This document shows positions 24,525 to 31,542 of a DNA stretch of 48,655 nucleotides, piece by piece; positions within the stretch are counted from its first letter, which is position 1, and each line of letters opens with the position of its first letter. The notes under the pieces were generated by a model. It did no database searches and was not told the DNA's origin. It worked only from the letters and a program-made list of their open reading frames with translations. A program made the translations under genes and the position numbers. The DNA is from Phycisphaerales bacterium (GTDB lineage: Bacteria; Planctomycetota; Phycisphaerae; Phycisphaerales; UBA1924): NCBI GenBank assembly GCA_028285065.1, contig JANQQG010000126.1:1-48655 (forward strand), written 5' to 3'.

Positions 24525-27500
24525 CTAGCTGCAGCCCATGGAGTTGCCGCAGTTGAGGCACTTGTAGCAGGTGCCGTTGCGGACGGTGATGGACCCGCAA
24601 ACATCGCATGCGGGCGCGTCACCCATGTTCGACCTCATCGCGAGGTCGAGCGGGCTGGGCTCGTCATCGGTTTGGATGGAGGCGTGCTCTCGGAGGCTGA
24701 CGGTCAGTTCCCGGTCGACCTCGATCCGGCCCTTCGTAGCGGCGCTCGTGCCCTCTGGCGAAGTGGTTTGGGGCCCGTCGTGTGCGTGACCGGGCTTGGG
24801 TTCCACCGCGTGAGCGTCGTGTGTTGCTTCGTTCCACGATTCGTTGTCCTCCTTGACAGCGATTCTGCGGCGGGCTCCGCCCGCACCATTGGTTTCGGCG
24901 CTTGCGCTCTCGGTCCGTGAACCGGACGCGCCTTCCTCACGATCCGTTGACCTTCGCGGCGCGTTGGCGTCGCGGTAGCCGGGGATGAACTGCATGCCCA
25001 TCCAGCGGAAGATGTAGTCGACCAGGCTCTTGGCGAACGGGATGTCGCGGTTGGTCGTCATGCCGGCCGGCTCGAAACGCTGGTGGCCGAACTTGTTGAC
25101 GAGCGACTCGACGGGGACGCCGTACTGCAGCGACACCGAGACGGCGGTGCCGAGGCAGTCCATGACGCCGCCGATGGTCGAGCCTTCCTTGGCCATGGTG
25201 ATGAAGAGCTCACCGGGCATGCCGTCCTCGTAGAGGCCGACTGTGAGGTAGCCCTCGTGCCCGGCGATGTTGAACTTGTGCGTGATCGACGCGCGGGTGT
25301 CGGGCAGACGCCGACGCATCGGGCGCTCGATGATGCGGATCTCCGGCTCAATCGGCGCAGTCGTGGCAAGGGCCGGGGCCGGAGCGGCCTCGGGGGTTTC
25401 CGCCACGTCTGCCACCGCCTCGTCCGTCTTCTCCTCCTCCGTGTCGCTCGTCGAGTTGAGCGGCTGCGAGAGCTTGCACCCATCGCGGTAGAGCGCATTT
25501 GCCTTGATGCCCAGTTCCCATGACAGGCGGTAGGACGCCTCGATGTCCTCGATGCTCGCCTCGTGCGGCAGGTTGATCGTCTTGGAGATTGCGCCGGAGA
25601 TGAACGGCTGAGCTGCGGCCATTGCGCGGATGTGCCCGTGAGCGTGGATGTAGCGTGTGCCCTTCTTCCCGCAGCGGTTTGCGCAGTCGAAGACGTGCAG
25701 GTGTTCTTCCTTGAGGTGCGGTGCGCCCTCGACGGTCTGGGTGCCGCAGATCAGCTCGTTGAGCGCGGTGATCTGCTCGCCGGTCAGACCGAGTTCCTTG
25801 AGGATGTTGAACGACGGGGCGTTCTTGACGACCTCGGCATCGAAGCCGAGGCGCTCGATGGCGTCGTCTCCGAGCGTCCAGGCGTTGAAGGCGAAGCCGA
25901 CCTCGAACATGCCGGGCAGGGCGTCCTCGATGGTCTTGACGTCGTCGGTGTTGAGCCCCTTCTCGAGCAGGAACTCCTTGAAGGTGAAGCCGCCCCCGAG
26001 CGTGCCATCGGGGTTGGGGAGCGGGACGTCGGTGGTGAGCGCACCCAGGAGGTAGGTGAGGATCTGGCGGATCTGATCCTCGGAGTAACCGAGGGTCTCG
26101 AGCGCCGGGCGGACGGAGGCGTTCGCGATCTTGAAGTAGCCGCCACCGGCGAGCTTCTTGAACTTGACGAGCGCGAAGTCGGGCTCGATGCCGGTGGTGT
26201 CGCAGTCCATCAGCAGACCGATGGTGCCGGTGGGCGCGATGACGGTGGTCTGCGCGTTGCGGTAGCCGTGACGCTCACCGAGCTCGAGCGCCTCGTCCCA
26301 GGCGTTGGTTGCGCGGGAGAGCAGCTCAGCGTCGTTGGCCAGGGGGGTCCCGTTCTGCGCGATCAGGTTGTGATCGATGGGGACGGGCCGGATGCGGAGA
26401 TCCTCCCATTCATCGCTTGCGCGATCGAGGCCGTGCGCGGCGCGCCGGTGGTTGCGGATGACGCGGAGCATGCTCTCTCGGTCGTCCTCGTAGCCGGCGA
26501 AGGGCCCGTGCTGGCGGGCCATCAGGGCGCTCTGGCGGTAGGCGCGCCCGGTGAGGATCGAGGTGAGGCAGCCCGTCAGGGCGCGGGCCTCGTCGGAGTC
26601 GTAGGCGATCCCGGCCTGCATGAGCATCGCGCCCAGGTTCGCATAGCCCAAGCCCAGCGTGCGGTAGCGGTAGCTCAGACGCGCGACCTCCTTGGAGGGG
26701 TACGCGGCCATCAAGACCGACACCTCGAGGACGATCGTCCACAGGTCGATCGCGTGCTCGTATCGCTCGGCGTCGAACGTCGCGGTCTTGGCGTCGAAGA
26801 ACTTCATGAGGTTGATCGACGCGAGGTTGCAGGCGGTGTTGTCGAGGAACATGTACTCCGAACACGGGTTGGACGCGTTGATGCGTCCCGCGGTCGGGCA
26901 CGTGTGCCAGGCGTTGATCGTCGAGTCGAACTGCACGCCGGGGTCGGCGCAGCGCCAGGCGGCGTAGCAGACCTCGTTCCACAGCTTCTTCGCGTCGTAG
27001 CTGCGCGCGATCTCGCCGGTCGTCCGCCAGGTCGTCGCCCAGTCACCCTCGGCGTCCACGGCATCGAAGAAGGCGTCGGGGATGCGCACCGAGTTGTTCG
27101 AGTTCTGACCAGAAACGGTCTGGTACGCCTCGCCGTTGAAGTCGTAGTCGAGTTCGAGACCGAGTCGCTCGGCGGTCTCCTTGATCTCCTCGTTGGACTT
27201 CTTGAGTGCCTTGAGACCCTCGACGAGCGCGGCGACCTTGATCTCCTCGCGGACCTTCCAGTTGACGAAGGTCTCGATGTCCGGGTGGTCCATGTCGAGG
27301 CAGACCATCTTGGCCGCTCGACGCGTGGTGCCTCCGCTCTTGATGGCGCTCGCGGCGCGGTCGCCGATCTTGAGCCAGCTCATGAGGCCGGAGCTCTTGC
27401 CGCCGCCGGACAGCTGCTCGCCCTCGGCGCGGAGGTTCGAGAAGTTGGTGCCGGTGCCGGAGCCGTACTTGAAGAGGCGCCCCTCGCGCACCCAAAGGTC

Positions 27501-28112
27501 CATGATGCCGCCCTGCGCGACCAGGTCGTCATCGACGGACTGGATGAAGCAGGCGTGGGGCTGCGGATGGGTGTAGGCGTCGCGCGCCTGGGTGACCTTG
27601 CCGGTCTTGGGATCGGGGACAAAGTGGCCCTGCGCAGGCCCGGTCACGGCGTACGCCCAGTTCAGCCCGGTGTTGAACCACTGGGGGCTGTTGGGGGCGG
27701 CCATCTGGTTGACCATCATGTGGCAGAGCTCGTCGTAGAACGCCTGCGCGTCGGCGGGGGTGTCGAAGTAGCCGTACTTCTCGCCCCAGAAGCGCCAGCA
27801 TCCAGCAAGGCGGTGGATGACCTGGCGTGCGGACTTCTCGGGTCCGGTCGCGCCCTCTTCGGTGGTCTTCGCGTCGTAGTCGGGCGAGGCGATCCCGTTG
27901 GGCCCGCCGTCGAGCGGGACGCCGGCCTTGCGGAAGTACTTGCTCACCATGATGTCGGTGGCGAGTTGCGACCAGTCGGCCGGGATCTCGGCATCTGTCA
28001 TCTCGAAGACGACGGAGCCGTCGGGGTTGGTGATGCGGCTTGCTCGCGAGCTCCACTTGACGGTCGCGAACGGGTCCTTGCCGGCCTTGGTGAACTTCCT
28101 GTCAACCTTCAT
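24525..28112 (-). CDS. nrdJ: Adenosylcobalamin-dependent (class II) ribonucleotide reductase
   Basis: 1195 residues. Makes deoxyribonucleotides from ribonucleotides using a cobalamin-derived thiyl radical, independent of oxygen. Landmarks in order: SPQWFNTGLNWAY, FKYGSGTGTNFSNLR, ASNPCSEYMFLDNTACNLAS, VIAPTGTIGLLMDCDTTGIE, the TSCPD-like domain near ITHKFNIAGHEGYLTVGLYE, then a long low-complexity linker (about 1020-1160) and a C-terminal zinc ribbon (CDVCG, CYKCLNCGNSMGC) thought to re-reduce or recruit. ATG 28112 has GAAGG 5 nt upstream. Downstream of dcd on the same strand, both serving dNTP supply. No ATP-cone domain is obvious. No nrdAB or nrdD is present in the window. Confidence 0.95.
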   Translation of the reverse strand: MKVDRKFTKAGKDPFATVKWSSRASRITNPDGSVVFEMTDAEIPADWSQLATDIMVSKYFRKAGVPLDGGPNGIASPDYDAKTTEEGATGPEKSARQVIHRLAGCWRFWGEKYGYFDTPADAQAFYDELCHMMVNQMAAPNSPQWFNTGLNWAYAVTGPAQGHFVPDPKTGKVTQARDAYTHPQPHACFIQSVDDDLVAQGGIMDLWVREGRLFKYGSGTGTNFSNLRAEGEQLSGGGKSSGLMSWLKIGDRAASAIKSGGTTRRAAKMVCLDMDHPDIETFVNWKVREEIKVAALVEGLKALKKSNEEIKETAERLGLELDYDFNGEAYQTVSGQNSNNSVRIPDAFFDAVDAEGDWATTWRTTGEIARSYDAKKLWNEVCYAAWRCADPGVQFDSTINAWHTCPTAGRINASNPCSEYMFLDNTACNLASINLMKFFDAKTATFDAERYEHAIDLWTIVLEVSVLMAAYPSKEVARLSYRYRTLGLGYANLGAMLMQAGIAYDSDEARALTGCLTSILTGRAYRQSALMARQHGPFAGYEDDRESMLRVIRNHRRAAHGLDRASDEWEDLRIRPVPIDHNLIAQNGTPLANDAELLSRATNAWDEALELGERHGYRNAQTTVIAPTGTIGLLMDCDTTGIEPDFALVKFKKLAGGGYFKIANASVRPALETLGYSEDQIRQILTYLLGALTTDVPLPNPDGTLGGGFTFKEFLLEKGLNTDDVKTIEDALPGMFEVGFAFNAWTLGDDAIERLGFDAEVVKNAPSFNILKELGLTGEQITALNELICGTQTVEGAPHLKEEHLHVFDCANRCGKKGTRYIHAHGHIRAMAAAQPFISGAISKTINLPHEASIEDIEASYRLSWELGIKANALYRDGCKLSQPLNSTSDTEEEKTDEAVADVAETPEAAPAPALATTAPIEPEIRIIERPMRRRLPDTRASITHKFNIAGHEGYLTVGLYEDGMPGELFITMAKEGSTIGGVMDCLGTAVSVSLQYGVPVESLVNKFGHQRFEPAGMTTNRDIPFAKSLVDYIFRWMGMQFIPGYRDANAPRRSTDREEGASGSRTESASAETNGAGGARRRIAVKEDNESWNEATHDAHAVEPKPGHAHDGPQTTSPEGTSAATKGRIEVDRELTVSLREHASIQTDDEPSPLDLAMRSNMGDAPACDVCGSITVRNGTCYKCLNCGNSMGCS

Positions 28113-28140
28113 TGTGCCCTTCTTCCCTGCGTCACACGAG

Positions 28141-28253
28141 CGCCATGGAGGCGGAGCGACCCTCCCACAGGTGCGCCGTCCATGGCGAAGCCAACAGAAA
28201 CAGATTGGAATACATGGGCGGAGCCATTTCGGCTCGACGCCCATGTGGGAGGG
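28141..28253 (-). promoter_or_regulatory. Structured nrdJ leader with competing stems
   Basis: Three inverted repeats lie between dcd and nrdJ. A: CGCCATGGA (28141-28149) with TCCATGGCG (28179-28187). B: ACATGGGC (28212-28219) with GCCCATGT (28239-28246), extended inward by GAGCC/GGCTC. C: CCCTCCCACA (28160-28169) with TGTGGGAGGG (28244-28253). A and C cross, and B and C share three bases, so C excludes the other two. This topology suits a switch or attenuator. No cobalamin-riboswitch B12 box or NrdR box is visible. Confidence 0.4.
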
Positions 28254-28263
28254 AGGCGTTGAG

Positions 28264-28836
28264 TCAGTCCACCAAGGGGAGCGTGAGCCCGCTCTGATCC
28301 TGATACTTGCCGCTCTTGTCCGCGTATGAGACTTCGCAGACTTGCTCGGCCTTGAGGAAGATGAGCTGAGCGATGCCCTCCCGCGCGTAGACCCGCGCGG
28401 GCAGTGGCGTGGTGTTGGAGATCTCGAGTGTGATGCACCCGCGCCACTCGGGCTCGAGGGGTGTCACGTTCACGATGATCCCGCAACGCGCGTACGTGCT
28501 CTTGCCGACGCAGATGGCAAGGACGTCGCGTGGGACGCTGACGCGCTCGACCGTCTCGGCCAGCGCGAAGGAGTTCGGAGGGATCACGATGTGATCCGTG
28601 CCGAGCTCGTCGGTGTCGAGCTCGACGAACAGGTCGGGGTCGAATGTCTTTGGATCAACGACGGTGACGCCACCGGTCTTCGGCGTGGGCGTGAAGACCT
28701 TGAAACGCGAACCGACGCGGATGTCGTAGCCGTAGCTGGAGACGCCGTAGGAGATCTTCCCTGGCCGCTTCTCAGCCGGCTCGTAAGGCTCGATCCCGAT
28801 GGTCTCGCGGATCTGAGCGTCGCAGAGGACTGGCAT
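28264..28836 (-). CDS. dcd: dCTP deaminase
   Basis: 190 residues, the usual size. Deaminates dCTP to dUTP, the precursor of dTMP; some homologues are bifunctional and also hydrolyse d[13 protein letters not shown] (111-120) and [15 protein letters not shown] with the catalytic Glu138 are intact, and the C-terminus is [14 protein letters not shown]. Bifunctional and monofunctional forms are not distinguished with certainty. ATG 28836 follows GAGG at 8 nt, replacing a longer in-frame extension. nrdJ follows 151 nt downstream after a structured leader. Confidence 0.93.
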   Translation of the reverse strand: MPVLCDAQIRETIGIEPYEPAEKRPGKISYGVSSYGYDIRVGSRFKVFTPTPKTGGVTVVDPKTFDPDLFVELDTDELGTDHIVIPPNSFALAETVERVSVPRDVLAICVGKSTYARCGIIVNVTPLEPEWRGCITLEISNTTPLPARVYAREGIAQLIFLKAEQVCEVSYADKSGKYQDQSGLTLPLVD

Positions 28837-28919
28837 ATGTCGAACCTCGCTCCCAGAAAGCAGATGTCGGTGTCCAGGTTCTCGTCTCGGAGGGACCAAA
28901 CCGGCTTCCGACGGCGGGC

Positions 28920-28947
28920 AGGATACCACTACCTGTTGTGGCTTCAA
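28920..28947 (-). promoter_or_regulatory. Promoter candidate for dcd
   Basis: On the minus strand TTGAAG (28947-28942), 16-bp spacer, TATCCT (28925-28920). Each box has 4 of 6 consensus matches. It would give a leader of about 75 nt. Confidence 0.4.
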
Positions 28948-28983
28948 GGAGCTTTCACACGAAATGCAGGGCACTTGGTGGTC

Positions 28984-29428
28984 GGAAGCTGTCGATTGCT
29001 TCCAAGGGTCCCAAGCACAGCCGCTTGCGCGCTTCAGATTTTTTCAAGTGCGGATCGCGAGCACCAGGATCATGTACCCGCCCCCGGCACGGGACTGGGG
29101 AGAAGCACACCATGTGGTGTGAGGCGGCCCGGCCCGCGCCGGGCGCGCCGACCCAATCGCCCGTCGTCGACAGCGATCGACAGGGGCCCCCCGCTGGGAG
29201 CCCCACGATCGCTCGGGACCACCCAGGTGAGAGCCAGGAACCGGCGGACAGAGCGGGGCGAACCGCTGCCGTCGGGGCGGCAGGACGGAACCCGTCCAGA
29301 ACGGAGCCGTCAACAAGCCGGGGAGGGCGCCGAGAAGGCCCTGAGGGCAGGCGCGCGGGCCTACCGTCACTCCCAGCTTCGCTTGTCCGTTGCTCCGCCC
29401 GGGACCGGGCCTAGACCTCCGACGGAGG
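28984..29428 (+). other. Gene-free, hairpin-rich region before the FlgI-like gene
   Basis: The 600-nt gap between dcd and the lipoprotein gene has no convincing gene. It holds a series of stable inverted repeats: GGAAGC/GCTTCC (28984-29003), CACACCA-TG-TGGTGTG (29106-29121, operator-like), AGCGATCG/CGATCGCT enclosing GGGGC/GCCCC (29172-29213), GGACGG-AAC-CCGTCC (29283-29297), and CCTCCG-A-CGGAGG (29416-29428), whose right arm contains the Shine-Dalgarno of the next gene. A TTTTTT run ends at 29044. It may be a long structured leader or contain a small RNA; I see no known RNA family. Confidence 0.35.
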
Positions 29429-29439
29429 CGTCGAGCCGC

Positions 29440-31365
29440 ATGAGAATCACAAAGCGAGTGTTGACAACGACTTCCATCCCTCACCATGCCGGCCGCACCA
29501 GGCTGGGGCTCGTGGTGAGCTGTGCGGTCCTGCTCGGACTGGGAGCGTGCGCGGGGCGCCGCGGTCCGGCACCGACGGCACGCGCATCGCGGGACATCGT
29601 GGTCCGGGATGTGCCACCGATCCTGCGCGGGACGATCGGCGCCGAGGCGTCGATCCGTGGGATCGAGCCGCAGCTGATCTCTGGGTTCGGGATCGTCGTC
29701 GGCCTCAACGGCACGGGCGGTTCGCAGATGCCCGTGCAGGTGCAGGCGACGATGGAGCGCGAGCTCGCGCGCGGGGGCGTGTCGCTTGGCGGGATCGGGG
29801 ACATGGGGTCGCTCGAGGGTGTGACGCCGCGTGCGTTTCTCAGTGACCCCGGGACTGCTGTCGTGATCGTGGAAGCTGCGATCCCTCCCGGCCTTCCGGA
29901 GGGCGCCGACTTCGATGTGTACGTGCGCGCACTGCCGAACTCGGACACGACGAGCCTCGAGGGCGGTCGTCTGTGGACCACGGAGATGACGATCGGCCCG
30001 GCGACAGTGTTCGGGGGCGTCAGGACGCGCTCGATCGCGAAGGCAACGGGCGAGGTCTTCATCAACCCGTTCGCGGATCCGTCGGGCGTCGGCGTCGATC
30101 CGGTCAACCGCACGCGCGGGCGCGTGCTGGGGGGCGGTCGCGTCACGCAGCCGCTGACGCTGGAGATCGTGCTGGACAACCCGTCGCACACGCGAGCACG
30201 AGCGATCGTGGCGGCGATCAACTCTCGCTTCCCCGAGGGCCCGGGCGATCGCGGCGCGATCGCACGCGGGCGCACGGACGAGAGCGTCGCGCTCAGCGTC
30301 CCGGTGCGCTACCGCGACAGGCCGGCCGAGTTCATCGAGTTGATCAACCACCTGCGCGTCAACCAGCAGCTGCAGCGCGAGTACGCACGGGTCTGCGTCG
30401 AGCAACTCAAGGACCGCCCGGGACTGAGCGAGTCGATCTCGTGGTGCCTCCAATCCGTGGGCCCCTCCGCGATCCCGTTCCTCCGTCCCATGTACACGTA
30501 TCCCGAGGTGCGACCGCGACTTGCGGCCCTTCGCGCGGGCGCCCGGCTGGGCGATGCGCGGAGCGTCCCGTTCCTGATCGAGCTTGCTCGGACGGGTCCA
30601 GCGGGGCTGCGAACGCGGGCGATCGAGCTGCTCGAGTCGATGCCTCAGGACACGCGGATCGACATGGCGCTGCGTGAGCTCCTCGACGACGGCTCGCTGG
30701 AGGTCCGCGTTGCGTCCTACGAGGCACTCGCGGCCCGGTACGCCCCGTGGGTATCGCGTGCGATGGTGGACGACAAGTTCGAGGTACACAGCGTGCCCTC
30801 GCGCGAGCCGATGGTGTACATCACGCAGCAGGGCAAGCCCCGGGTGGTCGTCTTCGGCGAAGCGTCCGGCTTCGTCAAGCCACTGCTCGTGGACGCGTGG
30901 GACCACCGCCTGCTCATGACGTCGGGCGACTCCGAGGGTGAGCCCGTGCGGATGCGGTACCGGAACGAGCGTGGGGTGGTGCGAACGCTGGACCGGGTGC
31001 CGGAGGACCTCGCGGGGTTCGTGCGGACGATCGCGCACGAAGAGACGCCCGAGGACCCGCGTCCGGGCCTGGACTTCTCGTATTCGCAGGTGATCAGCGC
31101 GCTCTACGCCCTGCAGAAGCAGGGAGCGATCGGCGCGATGCTGACGACCGAGCGGGACCGCCTGCGAGCGGAGATCTACCGGGCGTCTCGCTCGACGCTG
31201 GTCAGCGAGCGTCCCGAGTCCACATCGGCCGGGGACCCCACGGAGGAGCCGGAGTTGATCTTCGAGCCGGAGGAGCTCGGCGAGCGCCGGCCCGAGGAGC
31301 TGGAGCCGGACGTGCCCTGGCGGGTGGTGCCGCTGACGCCGGCGCCCACGGGCGGCGGTGCGTAG
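29440..31365 (+). CDS. FlgI-like lipoprotein with HEAT-type repeats
   Basis: 641 residues. A lipobox LGAC (residues 34-37, Cys37) ends the signal peptide, so it should be a lipoprotein. Residues about 55-290 resemble the flagellar P-ring protein FlgI: ISGFGIVVGLNGTGGSQMP, FLSDPGTAVVIVEAAIPPGL, FDVYVRALPNSDTTSLEGG and TTEMTIGPATVFGG correspond to its conserved blocks. Residues about 330-440 contain HEAT-like repeats (GLRTRAIELLESMPQDTRI). The tail is acidic and Pro-rich. GGAGG at 29424-29428 is 11 nt before the ATG. No flagellar genes are nearby and the smc gene follows. The role may be an envelope ring or scaffold, not necessarily flagellar. Confidence 0.75.
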   Translation: MRITKRVLTTTSIPHHAGRTRLGLVVSCAVLLGLGACAGRRGPAPTARASRDIVVRDVPPILRGTIGAEASIRGIEPQLISGFGIVVGLNGTGGSQMPVQVQATMERELARGGVSLGGIGDMGSLEGVTPRAFLSDPGTAVVIVEAAIPPGLPEGADFDVYVRALPNSDTTSLEGGRLWTTEMTIGPATVFGGVRTRSIAKATGEVFINPFADPSGVGVDPVNRTRGRVLGGGRVTQPLTLEIVLDNPSHTRARAIVAAINSRFPEGPGDRGAIARGRTDESVALSVPVRYRDRPAEFIELINHLRVNQQLQREYARVCVEQLKDRPGLSESISWCLQSVGPSAIPFLRPMYTYPEVRPRLAALRAGARLGDARSVPFLIELARTGPAGLRTRAIELLESMPQDTRIDMALRELLDDGSLEVRVASYEALAARYAPWVSRAMVDDKFEVHSVPSREPMVYITQQGKPRVVVFGEASGFVKPLLVDAWDHRLLMTSGDSEGEPVRMRYRNERGVVRTLDRVPEDLAGFVRTIAHEETPEDPRPGLDFSYSQVISALYALQKQGAIGAMLTTERDRLRAEIYRASRSTLVSERPESTSAGDPTEEPELIFEPEELGERRPEELEPDVPWRVVPLTPAPTGGGA

Positions 31366-31370
31366 GCCGG

Positions 31371-31389
31371 GGCCGGGCGTTGCCCGGCC
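31371..31389 (+). terminator. Hairpin after the FlgI-like gene
   Basis: GGCCGGGC-GTT-GCCCGGCC, a perfect 8-bp stem 5 nt past the stop, followed by GGAATCTGGTTTCTC, a weak T-containing tail. Confidence 0.5.
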
Positions 31390-31427
31390 GGAATCTGGTT
31401 TCTCGGCGTGGTTCGGCCCGATGTTGG

Positions 31428-31511
31428 TAGGCTGTGGCGACATTGCCCGCGTGCGGGTTCTTGGTGTGTTTGTCGTCAGCGCTGAGAGCGCAGCGGTTCA
31501 GGATCGAACCG
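31428..31511 (+). promoter_or_regulatory. Possible smc promoter -10 and leader hairpin
   Basis: TAGGCT (31428-31433) matches -10-like boxes found before pyrD and the YciI gene in this window. A leader hairpin CGGTTC/GAACCG (31494-31499/31506-31511) follows, then GGAGG at 31527-31531, 11 nt before the smc ATG. Confidence 0.3.
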
Positions 31512-31542
31512 TTCTCGATGCAACACGGAGGTTGCCCTACTG

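Noticed and set aside
25563-28262. An 899-codon plus-strand frame opposite nrdJ
   Set aside because: Antisense shadow of nrdJ; low-complexity composition and no domain.
28113-28263. Cobalamin riboswitch upstream of nrdJ
   Set aside because: The conserved B12-box and GCCACTG-type core elements are not present. The leader is structured but different.
29440-31365. Evidence for a flagellar locus
   Set aside because: Only one FlgI-like gene is present, as a lipoprotein with HEAT repeats; no other flagellar gene is in the window.
29044-31443. A 799-codon minus-strand frame opposite the FlgI-like gene
   Set aside because: Antisense shadow; the plus-strand frame has a signal peptide, family motifs and a ribosome site.
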